This document shows positions 7,142 through 15,568 of a stretch of DNA of 25,323 nucleotides, one piece after another; the stretch's first letter is position 1; every line of letters begins with the position of its first letter. The DNA comes from Coriobacteriia bacterium (lineage in GTDB: Bacteria > Actinomycetota > Coriobacteriia > Anaerosomatales > SLCP01), in contig SLCP01000145.1 of the NCBI GenBank assembly GCA_007125735.1, positions 1 to 25,323 on the forward strand. Direction: 5' to 3'. Under the pieces are notes generated by a model that was given only the letters and a program-made list of their open reading frames with translations, did not search any database and was not told where the DNA came from. The position numbers and the translations under genes were made by a program.

Positions 7142-8343
7142 GCGAGCTCCACGACACCACGTACGAACCCGGCCTGCTTGCTGAAGGGACGTTCGATCCC
7201 GGCGAGAAGCCGGCCGGTATCAAGCGAATCCCACGCGGGGTCGAGCACCTGGCGACCGAGCACCTGGTGGTCAACGTCGGTCCGCAGCACCCCTCGACCC
7301 ACGGCGTGCTCCGTCTCTTGCTCGAGCTCGACGGCGAGACGGTCGTCAACGCCGAGGTCGTCGTAGGCTATCTGCACCGCGGCATCGAGAAGCTCGGCGA
7401 GCACCGCCGCTACCATCAGCTCGGCACGCTCATGGACCGCGGCGATTACATGTCCGGTATCCATGCGGAGCTTGCGGCGGCGATGGCTGTCGAGCAGATG
7501 ATGGAGACCGAGGTCCCTGCGAAGGCGCAGTGGCTCCGTGTCCTCATGTCGGAGATCAACCGTATCGCGAGCCACATGGTGTGGTTCGGCACGTTCGGGC
7601 TCGACTGCGGGGCGATGGGACAGTTCCTCTACGCGATGCGCGATCGTGAGGCGCTCGTCGACGTGCTCGAGGCGGTCACCGGCCAGCGCATGATGTTCAA
7701 CTACGTCCGCCCCGGGGGCGTGCTCGCCGATCTGACTCCGGAGGCCGACTCGGCCATACGGACGTTCCTGCGCACCATCGACGGATACCTCGACGAGCAC
7801 GACGCGCTTCTCGGCGGCAACGAGATCCTGCAGATTCGCGTCAAGGGTATCGGCACGCTCGATCGGGAGACCGCGGTTGCGTTCGGGCTGACCGGGGCGA
7901 ACCTGCGCGGTTCGGGTCTCGGCTACGACGTGCGCCGTGACCGGCCGTACGCGGCGTATCCGGAGCTCGAGTTCGACGTGCCGGTGGGCACGACGGGAGA
8001 CGCGTGGGACCGCTACACCGTTCGCATGGGCGAGATGCGTCAGGCGGTGCGCATGATCCGCCAGTGCATCGACGGCATGCCCGAAGGCGACGTCATGGCC
8101 AAGGTGCCTAAGGTGCTCCGTCCGCCTGCGGGCGAGTCGTACGCATGCGTGGAATCGTCGCGCGGTGAGCTCGGGGTGCATCTCGTGTCCGACGGCAGTG
8201 ACATGCCGTACCGGTTCCGCTACCGTCCGCCGTCGCTTTACTCGCTGCAAGCGCTCGAAGAGATCCTGCCGGGCCGCATGTTCGCCGACGCGATGATGCT
8301 CATCGGCTCGATCGACATCGTGCTCGGGGAGATCGACCGATGA
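7138..8343 (+). CDS. nuoD: Complex I subunit D (49-kDa type, quinone site)
   Basis: This 401-residue subunit descends from the [NiFe]-hydrogenase large subunit and forms, with NuoB, the quinone-reduction pocket. Conserved blocks are VNVGPQHPSTHGVLR (45-59), with the quinone-site His residues, and GYLHRGIEK (77-85). Later come SEINRIASHMVWFGTFGLD, FNYVRPGGV, and the end LIGSIDIVLGEIDR. The NiFe-ligand CxxC pairs of hydrogenases are absent, so it is a true complex I subunit rather than a hydrogenase. The first ~40 residues are a variable leader. GTG 7138 is supported by AGGAGGTG about eight bases upstream inside nuoC and by the four-base overlap. It also overlaps nuoH (ATGA). Confidence 0.96.
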   Translation: MSELHDTTYEPGLLAEGTFDPGEKPAGIKRIPRGVEHLATEHLVVNVGPQHPSTHGVLRLLLELDGETVVNAEVVVGYLHRGIEKLGEHRRYHQLGTLMDRGDYMSGIHAELAAAMAVEQMMETEVPAKAQWLRVLMSEINRIASHMVWFGTFGLDCGAMGQFLYAMRDREALVDVLEAVTGQRMMFNYVRPGGVLADLTPEADSAIRTFLRTIDGYLDEHDALLGGNEILQIRVKGIGTLDRETAVAFGLTGANLRGSGLGYDVRRDRPYAAYPELEFDVPVGTTGDAWDRYTVRMGEMRQAVRMIRQCIDGMPEGDVMAKVPKVLRPPAGESYACVESSRGELGVHLVSDGSDMPYRFRYRPPSLYSLQALEEILPGRMFADAMMLIGSIDIVLGEIDR

Positions 8344-9350
8344 GTGCCGTCCTCGCAGCGATACTCCCCGTGCTCGCCGCCGTTGTGCTCATGCTCGTCA
8401 ACGGCGTGGTGCTCATCTACATGCTGCGCAAAGTCCTCGGCCACCTGCACCTGCGGTACGGTCCACTGAACGTGGGGCCCAAGGGCATCGTGCAGACGAC
8501 CGCCGACGTACTCAAACTGCTCTCGAAAGAAGACGTCACTCCCACCGGGGTCGACCGGTGGATGTACCGACTCGCCCCCGCAGTGGTGTTCATCCCGTCG
8601 CTGATGGCGTACGCGGCGATCCCGTTCTCCGAGAACCTGCGGATCACTGCGCTCGAGACGGGCCTGCTCTTCACGTTCGCGGTGCTCTCGCTCGTCGCGC
8701 TCGGCATCATCATGGCGGGGTGGGGCTCGGCCAACAAGTGGTCGCTCATCGGGTCGATGCGTGCGGCTGCTCAGACGATCGCCTACGAGGTGCCGCTGCT
8801 GCTGTCCGTGCTTCCGGTCGTCATGGTCGTAGGCTCGCTCGACTTGGCCGAGATCGTTCAGGCGCAGTCGGGGACGTGGTTCGGCGTGATCCCCAAGTGG
8901 TTCGTCTTCGCGCAGTTCCCGGCGTTCCTCATCTTCCTCGTCGCCGCGCTCGCCGAGCTCAACCAGACGCCGTTCGACATGTCGGAGGCCGAGTCCGAGC
9001 TCGTGGCAGGGTTCGCCACCGAGTACTCGTCGATGAAGTTCGGCATGCTGTTCTTGGCCGAGTTCTCCAACTCGTTCATCATGTCCGCGATCGCGGTGTC
9101 GGTGTTCTTTGGCGGCTGGTCGCTGCCGTGGGTGCCGGACTCGGTCATCGCGCCCATCGCTCCGGTCATCTTCGTACTCAAGACTTACGTGGTCATCTTC
9201 TTCCTCATGTGGATCCGGGGCACGTTCCCGCGCGTCCGCATCGATCAGCTCATGACCCTCGGGTGGAAGTGGCTCATCCCGATCTCGCTCGGCTGGATCA
9301 TGCTCACCGGCCTCGTGCTCAAGCTCGGCGAGCTGGGGGGTGCGAGCTAG
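8340..9350 (+). CDS. nuoH: Complex I subunit H (membrane arm, quinone channel)
   Basis: This 336-residue integral membrane protein has about eight TM helices. It anchors the peripheral arm and lines the quinone tunnel. The signature RYGPLNVGPKGIVQTTADVLKLLSKED spans residues 39-65. The acidic loop AALAELNQTPFDMSEAESE followed by LVAGFATEYSSMKF lies at about 202-234; its Glu and Asp residues are linked to proton coupling in this family. The length is near the usual 320-345. Its ATG overlaps the nuoD stop, and nuoI begins on the very next base after its TAG. Confidence 0.96.
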   Translation: MSAVLAAILPVLAAVVLMLVNGVVLIYMLRKVLGHLHLRYGPLNVGPKGIVQTTADVLKLLSKEDVTPTGVDRWMYRLAPAVVFIPSLMAYAAIPFSENLRITALETGLLFTFAVLSLVALGIIMAGWGSANKWSLIGSMRAAAQTIAYEVPLLLSVLPVVMVVGSLDLAEIVQAQSGTWFGVIPKWFVFAQFPAFLIFLVAALAELNQTPFDMSEAESELVAGFATEYSSMKFGMLFLAEFSNSFIMSAIAVSVFFGGWSLPWVPDSVIAPIAPVIFVLKTYVVIFFLMWIRGTFPRVRIDQLMTLGWKWLIPISLGWIMLTGLVLKLGELGGAS

Positions 9351-9866
9351 ATGTGGGGTAAGGGCCTCATCACCGGTCTGTCGATCACCATGCGCAACCT
9401 GTTGCGCGGCCCCATCACGCTCAAGTACCCGTTCGAGAAGGCTGAGCTGCCCGAGCGCGCACGCTGGGCGGTCCAGCCCACCTACGACGGGGCAGGCGCG
9501 CACAAGTGCACCGCGTGCATGGCGTGCATCCGGGCGTGTCCCGACAACATCCTCGAGCTCGAGGTGACCACGCGCGAGGACAAGAGCAAGCACATCGACC
9601 GGTACTCCTACGAGATCGGCGCATGCATGATGTGCGGCCTGTGTGTCGAGGCGTGTCCGTTCGATGCGATCGAGATGGGTCACGACTACGAGCTCGCCGT
9701 CTACGGCGCCGACGACCTCGTCGTCGACCTGCTTGCCGACGTCGATGCCGCTGCCGTCAAGCGCGCCAAGCCTGCCGAGAAGCCCGCGGCAGCCGAGAAA
9801 TCCGCGGCAGCCGATGCGTCCGCCGACAAGCCCGCTGCCGAGGAGAAGGAGGGGACCGATGGCTGA
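9351..9866 (+). CDS. nuoI: Complex I subunit I (two 4Fe-4S clusters) with an Ala/Lys/Glu tail
   Basis: This 171-residue ferredoxin-like subunit holds clusters N6a and N6b, which lead electrons toward N2. The eight ligands are C53, C56, C59, C63 and C92, C95, C98, C102, in two standard CxxCxxCxxxCP motifs. The ferredoxin core ends near residue 125. After that comes an unusual ~40-residue tail made almost only of Ala, Lys, Glu, Asp and Pro, with short near-repeats such as AEKPAAAEKSAAA. Because NuoE/F/G are not encoded nearby, this subunit is a natural docking point for an alternative electron donor; that is an inference. Its end overlaps nuoJ by eight bases. Confidence 0.95.
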   Translation: MWGKGLITGLSITMRNLLRGPITLKYPFEKAELPERARWAVQPTYDGAGAHKCTACMACIRACPDNILELEVTTREDKSKHIDRYSYEIGACMMCGLCVEACPFDAIEMGHDYELAVYGADDLVVDLLADVDAAAVKRAKPAEKPAAAEKSAAADASADKPAAEEKEGTDG

Positions 9867-10359
9867 GACCGTCAACGGCATCGCGTTCGCGATCCTCGCC
9901 GGCGCGGCGATCCTCGGCGCGGTAGGCATGCTCACCACGCGCAACGTCATCCACGCAGCGTTCTGGCTGCTCGAGTCGATGATCGCGGTCGGCGGCCTCT
10001 ACCTGCTGCTGCAGGCCGAGTACCTCGCGGTGGTGCACGTGCTCGTCTACGCGGGCGCGGTCTCCGTGCTCATGCTGTTCGTCATCATGCTCACGCTACG
10101 CCGTCGCGAGGACTCCGTGCGCCCGGTCGAGGTCTCGGTCGCGGGTGCGGTCATGGCGTTCGTCTTCGGCGGCGTGGTGTTCGCCGCCATCGCTGCCTAC
10201 GGCGACCGGGTGGCCGAGATGCCCGAGACCGCACCGGACACCGCGGCACTCGGCGAGCTACTGTTCACCCGGTGGGCACTGCCGTTCGAGGTCGCTTCGC
10301 TCGTGCTCCTGATCGCGCTCGTCGCGGCCGTGTGGTGGTCGAGGGAGGATAAGCGATGA
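9859..10359 (+). CDS. nuoJ: Complex I subunit J (membrane arm)
   Basis: This 166-residue protein has about five TM helices. The conserved segment around AVVHVLVYAGAVSVLMLFVIM (about 54-74) contains the Tyr/Gly-rich third helix, which in complex I forms a pi-bulge involved in coupling quinone reduction to proton pumping. A loop of about 25 polar residues precedes the last helix. ATG 9859 has AGGAGGGG upstream and matches NuoJ N-termini; the longer in-frame reading from 9643 is Ser/Arg-rich shadow sequence. It overlaps nuoI by eight bases and nuoK by four. Confidence 0.94.
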   Translation: MAETVNGIAFAILAGAAILGAVGMLTTRNVIHAAFWLLESMIAVGGLYLLLQAEYLAVVHVLVYAGAVSVLMLFVIMLTLRRREDSVRPVEVSVAGAVMAFVFGGVVFAAIAAYGDRVAEMPETAPDTAALGELLFTRWALPFEVASLVLLIALVAAVWWSREDKR

Positions 10360-10670
10360 TGCAGGTCGGCCCCTCAGCGTTCATGGCGCTTGCCGCGGTC
10401 CTCTTCTCGCTCGGCCTCTACGGAGCGGTCGCGCGCAAGAGCGCGGTCATGGTGCTCATGTCGCTCGAACTCATGGCGGTCGCGGTCAGCCTCAACATGG
10501 TGGCGCTCTCGCGGTTCGTCACGCCCACCGAGATGACCGGACAAGTCTTCACCATATTCACGATGGTCGTCTCGGCCGCCGAGATCGGCCTCGGCCTCGC
10601 CCTCGTGCTCGCCATATACCGACAGACGCGCTCGATCGAGCTTACGCGCATGGACACGCTGAAGGGGTAG
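10356..10670 (+). CDS. nuoK: Complex I subunit K (MrpC-like)
   Basis: This 104-residue protein has three TM helices and resembles the MrpC antiporter subunit. The two membrane glutamates needed for proton transfer in this family are present, E38 (MSLELM) and E76 (SAAEIGLGLA). GGGAGG at 10343-10348 is seven bases from ATG 10356. A second ATG follows at 10359, so the mature start could be one codon later. The ATGA overlap with nuoJ suggests coupled translation. nuoL begins three bases after its stop. Confidence 0.95.
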   Translation: MMQVGPSAFMALAAVLFSLGLYGAVARKSAVMVLMSLELMAVAVSLNMVALSRFVTPTEMTGQVFTIFTMVVSAAEIGLGLALVLAIYRQTRSIELTRMDTLKG

Positions 10671-10673
10671 CCG

Positions 10674-12578
10674 GTGGCCTACGTCGCTCTCATACCGCTC
10701 CTCCCGGCGATCGCGTTCGCCGTGCTCACGCCGCTCTCGCGCCAGATGCGCAATCGCGTGCGCTGGATCGGCCTCGTGAGCGTGGGCGGAGCGCTCGCTC
10801 TCTCGCTTGCGGCGTTCGCCGCGGTGTGGCCCGGAGGCTCCGAGGAGGCGACCTACCGCGCGTCGCTGCCGATCGCGCAGGTGGGCGGCGTCGACCTCAA
10901 CCTCGGCATCCTGCTCGACCCGGTCGCCGCCATCATGCTGCTCGTGGTGACCGTGGTCGGGACGTGCGTGCAGGTCTACTCGCTCGGCTATATGCACCGC
11001 GACGAGCGGGTGGGTTGGTACTTCGCCGTGCTCTCGCTCTTCACCGCTGCGATGCTCGCGCTCGTCCTCGCCGACAACTTCCTCATGCTCTACATGGCCT
11101 GGGAGGTCATGGGCCTCTGCTCGTACCTGCTCATCGGCTTCTGGCACGAGCAAGAGGCGCCGAGGAAGGCGTCGCAGAAGGCGTTCCTCACGACGCGCGT
11201 GGGTGACGTCGGGTTCGCCATCGGCCTCGCGCTCATGTACGCGACCGTCGGTTCGTTCGAGTATGACGCCGTATTCGCCGGTGTGGGCCAGTGGGCCCCC
11301 GGCGTGGCCACCGCGGTCGCGCTCCTGCTCCTCATCGGCGCGATGGGTAAGTCGGCACAGGTGCCGCTCCATGTGTGGCTGCCCGACGCGATGGCCGGCC
11401 CCACGCCCGCCTCGGCCCTCATCCACGCCGCCACGATGGTCGCGGCCGGTGTCTACCTCGTGGCCCGTGCGTTGCCCATCTTCGAGGCGAGCGGGATCGC
11501 GCTCACGATCACGATGATCGTGGGCGTGACCACTGCGCTCGTGGGCGGCGTGATAGCCGCGGTCCAACACGACATCAAGAAGGTGCTCGCGTACTCGACG
11601 ATCAGCCAGCTCGGCTTCATGTTCGTCGCCATCGGAGCGGGCGGGGCGATCGCAGGCATGTTCCACCTCGTGACGCACGCGTTCTTCAAGTCGCTGCTCT
11701 TCCTCGGCGCGGGCGTGATCATCCATGCCGCGCACACGCAGGACATGCGCGAGATGGGCGGTCTCTCGAAACACCTTCCGTGGACCACGTGGACGTTCGG
11801 CGCCGGTGCCCTTGCGCTCGCAGGCATCGCGCCGTTCTCCGGCTTCTGGTCGAAAGACGAGATCCTCTACGCGCTCTACAAGGGCGAGCACTACGTCGTG
11901 CTGGCGCTTGCCGCCGCGGCTGCGTTCGTGACCGCGTTCTACGTGGCGCGGCTCTGGTTCCGTGTGTTCACGGGCCCCGTGCAGACCGACCACCTCAAGG
12001 AAGGTCATGCCGAGATGATCGGCCCGATGGTCCTCCTCGCCGGCATCACCGCGACCCTCGGTTTCTCCGCGCCGTTTTTCTCCGAGTTCCTCGGCCATGC
12101 GGGACACTGGCCCGATCCGCTCATCGCGGGCGGTTCGACCGCGGTGGCGCTCGGCGGTCTCGCGCTCGGCTACTGGGCGTACGGGCGCCGGACCGTCGTG
12201 CTCAACACGCGCTCGCTCAAGGAGCGCGCGGGCTACGCGTACGACGCGCTCGCCAAGAAGCTCTACTTCGACCTGACGTACGAGTACTTCCTCATCAAGC
12301 CGTTCATGAGCGTCACCGAGTCGCTCTACCGCTTCGATGTCAAAGCCGTCGACGGTGTGGTGAACGGCGCCGCCAAGGCGTGGAACGGGCTCACCGCCGT
12401 TTCTGCCCGCTTCGACCTCGCCGTCGTCGACGGTGCGGTCAACGGGCTCGCCGGATCGGCGCGCGCCGCGGGGCGCACGCTGCGCAAGATACAGGTCGGC
12501 CGAGTGCAAACGTACCAGCGATACATCCTCGGAGCGGTCGTGCTCCTCATGGTGTGGATCGTCGTGAAAGGGGCCTAA
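10674..12578 (+). CDS. nuoL: Complex I subunit L (proton-pumping antiporter-like)
   Basis: This is the distal proton-pumping subunit, 634 residues with about 16 TM helices. The catalytic Glu is E144 (MAWEVMGLCSYLLIGF), and the broken-helix Lys is in GKSAQVPLHVWLPDA (about 225-240), followed by GPTPASALIHAATM. The last ~90 residues match the lateral amphipathic helix that braces the membrane arm: a hydrophilic stretch, then LRKIQVGRVQTYQRY and a final TM helix. This C-terminal element marks it as NuoL rather than an Mrp antiporter subunit. The GTG start has AAGGGG seven bases upstream. nuoM follows after three bases. Confidence 0.96.
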   Translation: MAYVALIPLLPAIAFAVLTPLSRQMRNRVRWIGLVSVGGALALSLAAFAAVWPGGSEEATYRASLPIAQVGGVDLNLGILLDPVAAIMLLVVTVVGTCVQVYSLGYMHRDERVGWYFAVLSLFTAAMLALVLADNFLMLYMAWEVMGLCSYLLIGFWHEQEAPRKASQKAFLTTRVGDVGFAIGLALMYATVGSFEYDAVFAGVGQWAPGVATAVALLLLIGAMGKSAQVPLHVWLPDAMAGPTPASALIHAATMVAAGVYLVARALPIFEASGIALTITMIVGVTTALVGGVIAAVQHDIKKVLAYSTISQLGFMFVAIGAGGAIAGMFHLVTHAFFKSLLFLGAGVIIHAAHTQDMREMGGLSKHLPWTTWTFGAGALALAGIAPFSGFWSKDEILYALYKGEHYVVLALAAAAAFVTAFYVARLWFRVFTGPVQTDHLKEGHAEMIGPMVLLAGITATLGFSAPFFSEFLGHAGHWPDPLIAGGSTAVALGGLALGYWAYGRRTVVLNTRSLKERAGYAYDALAKKLYFDLTYEYFLIKPFMSVTESLYRFDVKAVDGVVNGAAKAWNGLTAVSARFDLAVVDGAVNGLAGSARAAGRTLRKIQVGRVQTYQRYILGAVVLLMVWIVVKGA

Positions 12579-12581
12579 GGG

Positions 12582-14048
12582 ATGCCACTGCTCACACTCA
12601 TAGTCTTCCTGCCGCTGGTCGGTGTCGCCGCGATGGCGCTGCTGCCCAAGGACCGTCCCGAGTTGCCGCGCCTCGTCGCACTCGGCGTGGCACTCGCCGA
12701 CCTCGCGCTCGTCGGCGTGCTCGTGGCCGGCTACGACGTCGGCGGCGGCATGCAGTTCGTCGAGCGTCACGCCTGGGTGCCCGAGGCCGGCATCCAGTAC
12801 TTCCTCGGCGTGGACGGTATCTCGCTGCCGCTGCTCGCCCTCTCGGCGCTCCTCGTCGTGCTCGCGGTGCTCGCGTCGTGGAACATCTCCGAGCGCCCCG
12901 CGTTCTATTTCGCGATGATGCTGCTGCTCGCGGTTGGTATGAACGGCGTGTTCGTGGCATTCGACTTCGTGCTCTTCTACGTGTTCTGGGAGCTCGTGCT
13001 CGTCCCGATGTACTTCATGATCGGTATCTGGGGCGGGCCGAGGAGGGAGTACGCCGCGATCAAGTTCTTCCTCTACACGCTGTTCGGCTCCGTCTTCATG
13101 CTCGTGGGGATCCTCGCGCTCTACCTGCACCCGCAGGGCGGCACGTTCGACATGATCGCGCTCACGCAGGCCGGTCTCCCCGCGGACTTCCAGTGGTGGG
13201 TGTTCGCCGCGTTCTTCCTCGGCTTCGCGGTGAAGGTGCCGATCTTCCCGTTCCACACGTGGCTCCCCGACGCGCACGTCGAGGCCCCCACGGCCGGTTC
13301 GGTGTTGCTCGCCGGCATCCTGCTCAAGATGGGCACGTACGGCTTCGTGCGTGTCTCGCTGCCGATCCTGCCCGATGCGGCCGAGACGTGGGCGTGGTTC
13401 GTCGCACTCCTCGGCGTCATATCGATCCTCTACGGTGCGGCGGTCGCGTTCGCCCAGACCGACCTGAAGAAGCTCGTTGCGTATTCGAGCGTGTCGCACA
13501 TGGGCTTCGTCATGCTCGGTATCGCGGCGGGTACGCCTGAGGGGTTGAACGGCGCGGTCGCCATCATGTTCGCCCACGGCGTCATCACCGGCATGCTCTT
13601 CCTCCTCGTGGGCATGGTCTACGAGCGCACGCACACCCGCATGATCGCCGAGGTCTCCGGCTTGTCAAAACAGACGCCGGTCGCGGCGGGTATGCTCGCG
13701 TTCGCGTCCTTCGCCTCCCTCGGCTTGCCCGGTCTCGCCGGGTTCCCGGGCGAGTTCTTGAGCCTTGTCGGCGCGTGGCGTTCCGAGCTCATCGCGCCCG
13801 GCTACGTGATCGCTGCAGCGATCGGCGTGCTGCTTGCCGCCGCCTACATGCTCTGGATGGTGCAGCGCGTGGTCCTCGGCGAATCCAGCGCATCGGTCGC
13901 GAAGATACCGGACCTCTCCCGCCTCGAGATAGGCATCCTCGTACCGCTCGTGATCATCACGGTAGGTATGGGCGTGTACTGGTCGAGCCTGCTGCGCTAC
14001 GTCGACCCCGCGGTCACGACGTTGCTCGCGGGGATGGGGGCGCGCTAG
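12582..14048 (+). CDS. nuoM: Complex I subunit M (proton-pumping antiporter-like)
   Basis: This 488-residue membrane subunit has about 14 TM helices and is the middle proton channel. The key Glu is E137 (YVFWELVLVPMY). The Lys-containing segment FAVKVPIFPFHTWLPDAHVEAPTAGSVLLAGILLKMG follows, about 213-249. The second half-channel includes TDLKKLVAYSSVSHMGFV. It opens directly with the family-typical hydrophobic start MPLLTLIVFLP. The length is near normal (about 490-510). The ribosome binding site AAGGGG lies at the end of nuoL. Its TAG is followed at once by the ATG of nuoN. Confidence 0.96.
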   Translation: MPLLTLIVFLPLVGVAAMALLPKDRPELPRLVALGVALADLALVGVLVAGYDVGGGMQFVERHAWVPEAGIQYFLGVDGISLPLLALSALLVVLAVLASWNISERPAFYFAMMLLLAVGMNGVFVAFDFVLFYVFWELVLVPMYFMIGIWGGPRREYAAIKFFLYTLFGSVFMLVGILALYLHPQGGTFDMIALTQAGLPADFQWWVFAAFFLGFAVKVPIFPFHTWLPDAHVEAPTAGSVLLAGILLKMGTYGFVRVSLPILPDAAETWAWFVALLGVISILYGAAVAFAQTDLKKLVAYSSVSHMGFVMLGIAAGTPEGLNGAVAIMFAHGVITGMLFLLVGMVYERTHTRMIAEVSGLSKQTPVAAGMLAFASFASLGLPGLAGFPGEFLSLVGAWRSELIAPGYVIAAAIGVLLAAAYMLWMVQRVVLGESSASVAKIPDLSRLEIGILVPLVIITVGMGVYWSSLLRYVDPAVTTLLAGMGAR

Positions 14049-15428
14049 ATGCTCTCCGGCTACTGGATATTCGCCCCCGAGGTCATCATCGTCGTAGGCG
14101 CGATCATCGCGCTCTTCGGCGACCTCCTGCCGGGGCGTGACCGCACTGCCGCGTACGTCGGGGCCGCTATCGCGGCGCTCGCCGCGGTGCTCGCGGCAAC
14201 CGGCGGCACCGCCGGGCCGATGATCTTCGGCCAGGTGGAGCCCGATGAGATCGCACGGTTCGCACGTACGGGTATCGCCGCACTCACCGCGGTATGGGCG
14301 CTGTGGGTCGCGGGCCGCGGCATGCCCGATGAGCGCCGCCGTGACGCGGTCGCGCTCGCACTCTTCGCCGCAGGCGGCGGCATGCTGCTCACGATGGCAG
14401 AAGACCTCATCATCATGTACATCGCGCTCGAGCTCTCCACGATGCCGGCGTACGTGCTCATGGGGTACCGGCGCCGCGACGTCCCGGGCCTCGAGGGCGC
14501 ACTCAAGTATTTCCTGCTCGCCATGCTCACGAGCATCATCATGCTCTACGGCATGTCGTTCCTCTACGGTATCTCGGGTTCCACCGCGTTCGTCGAGCTC
14601 ACGCTCGAGGGCAGCGGTATGCTCGGTGTGCTCGGCGTGATGCTCACGCTCGTGGGACTGTTCGCCAAGATGTCGGCCGCGCCGTTCCACTACTGGGCGC
14701 CCGACGCCTACGCGGGGGCGCCCGCCGTCTCGGTGGCGTTCGTGTCCACGGTGCCCAAGATCGCGGGCATCGCGGTCATGGCGCGCCTGCTGCACGCTGT
14801 CGCCAGTGATGTCGGCGGCCTCGTCACGATCATGGCGGTCGTCGCGGCAGCCTCGATGCTCCTCGGCAACCTCGCCGCGCTGCCCCAGTCCGACCTGCGT
14901 CGTCTCATGGCGTACTCGGGCGTGGCGCACACCGGCTACCTCTTCATGGCGCTCGCGCCCGACACCGCCGCAGGCTACGGCGCCGCGGTCTTCTACACCA
15001 TCGCGTACGCCGTGCCCTCGATGGCGATCATGCTCGTGGCTGCCGAGGAGGGAGCCGGACTCGCCGACGTGGGCAAGCTCGCGGCGCGTCGCCCGCTCGT
15101 GGCGTGGTCGATGGTCGTGTGGCTCGTCTCGCTCATCGGTATCCCGCCGCTCGCCGGATTCTTCGGCAAGCTATACGTGTTCGGCTCGGCTCTGAACGCC
15201 GGACTGGTGTGGCTCGTGGTGCTCGGTGTGCTCACGAGCGTCGTGTCGGCGGGCTACTACTTCCGGGTCGTGCGCGAGATGTTCTTCGGCGAGGAGCCTG
15301 CCGGTGGCGTGTCACTCGAGCGTGCTCCGGCTGCGTCGTTCGCGCTCGCCGTCATGGCGGTCGCGACGGTCGCTATCGGCATCGGCGCATCGCCGCTGCT
15401 CGCTGCGCTCGGCGTGGTACTCGGCTGA
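14049..15428 (+). CDS. nuoN: Complex I subunit N (proton-pumping antiporter-like)
   Basis: This 459-residue membrane subunit is the proton channel nearest the quinone arm. The catalytic Glu is E128 (MYIALELSTMPAYVLMGY). The Lys-bearing helix lies in LVGLFAKMSAAPFHYWAPDAYAGAP, about 198-222. SDLRRLMAYSGVAHTGYL marks the second channel. It has about 13-14 TM helices and is slightly shorter than the E. coli form. It is the last gene of the operon: the next gene is 140 bases downstream and unrelated. No nuoE, nuoF or nuoG follows. Confidence 0.95.
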   Translation: MLSGYWIFAPEVIIVVGAIIALFGDLLPGRDRTAAYVGAAIAALAAVLAATGGTAGPMIFGQVEPDEIARFARTGIAALTAVWALWVAGRGMPDERRRDAVALALFAAGGGMLLTMAEDLIIMYIALELSTMPAYVLMGYRRRDVPGLEGALKYFLLAMLTSIIMLYGMSFLYGISGSTAFVELTLEGSGMLGVLGVMLTLVGLFAKMSAAPFHYWAPDAYAGAPAVSVAFVSTVPKIAGIAVMARLLHAVASDVGGLVTIMAVVAAASMLLGNLAALPQSDLRRLMAYSGVAHTGYLFMALAPDTAAGYGAAVFYTIAYAVPSMAIMLVAAEEGAGLADVGKLAARRPLVAWSMVVWLVSLIGIPPLAGFFGKLYVFGSALNAGLVWLVVLGVLTSVVSAGYYFRVVREMFFGEEPAGGVSLERAPAASFALAVMAVATVAIGIGASPLLAALGVVLG

Positions 15429-15499
15429 CAGCGGACCTAAGGCTCGTCGCCCGTCGCGTCGCACCCGTGTAACGTGCGTGGAGAAGCCACCCGCCTTCC

Positions 15500-15527
15500 T
15501 GCTTGAGGCTGCGGTGAGGGGTATACT
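15500..15527 (+). promoter_or_regulatory. Candidate promoter of the HtrA-type protease gene
   Basis: The 140-base gap after nuoN contains TATACT at 15522-15527, a five-of-six match to the -10 consensus, 41 bases before the start codon. No good -35 box sits 16-18 bases upstream; TTGAGG at 15503-15508 is only 13 bases away. I see no hairpin terminator for the nuo operon in the gap, so some read-through is possible. Confidence 0.35.
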
Positions 15528-15568
15528 CCGCACGTAGACGTGTTGCGCACGATCCGTGAGGTGTTCCG

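Noticed and set aside
7138..8343. Possible reading of nuoD/nuoB/nuoH/nuoL genes as a membrane-bound [NiFe] hydrogenase (Ech/Mbh type)
   Set aside because: NuoD lacks the paired CxxC nickel ligands and has the quinone-site PQHPSTHG motif, and NuoA, J, K, L, M and N are all present in complex I order.
8238..9950. A 570-codon minus-strand open frame opposite nuoH and nuoI
   Set aside because: It is Arg/Glu/Asp/His-rich antisense sequence with no family signature.
11375..13540. A 721-codon plus-strand open frame overlapping nuoL and nuoM
   Set aside because: It is Arg/Gly/Ala/Pro-rich with no domain-like pattern and lies in an alternate frame of two well-supported genes.
10374..13634. A 1086-codon open frame on the minus strand opposite nuoK, nuoL and nuoM
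   Set aside because: Its translation is almost entirely His/Glu/Arg/Asp repeats, the usual antisense shadow of GC-rich membrane-protein genes, and the plus-strand genes there are certain.
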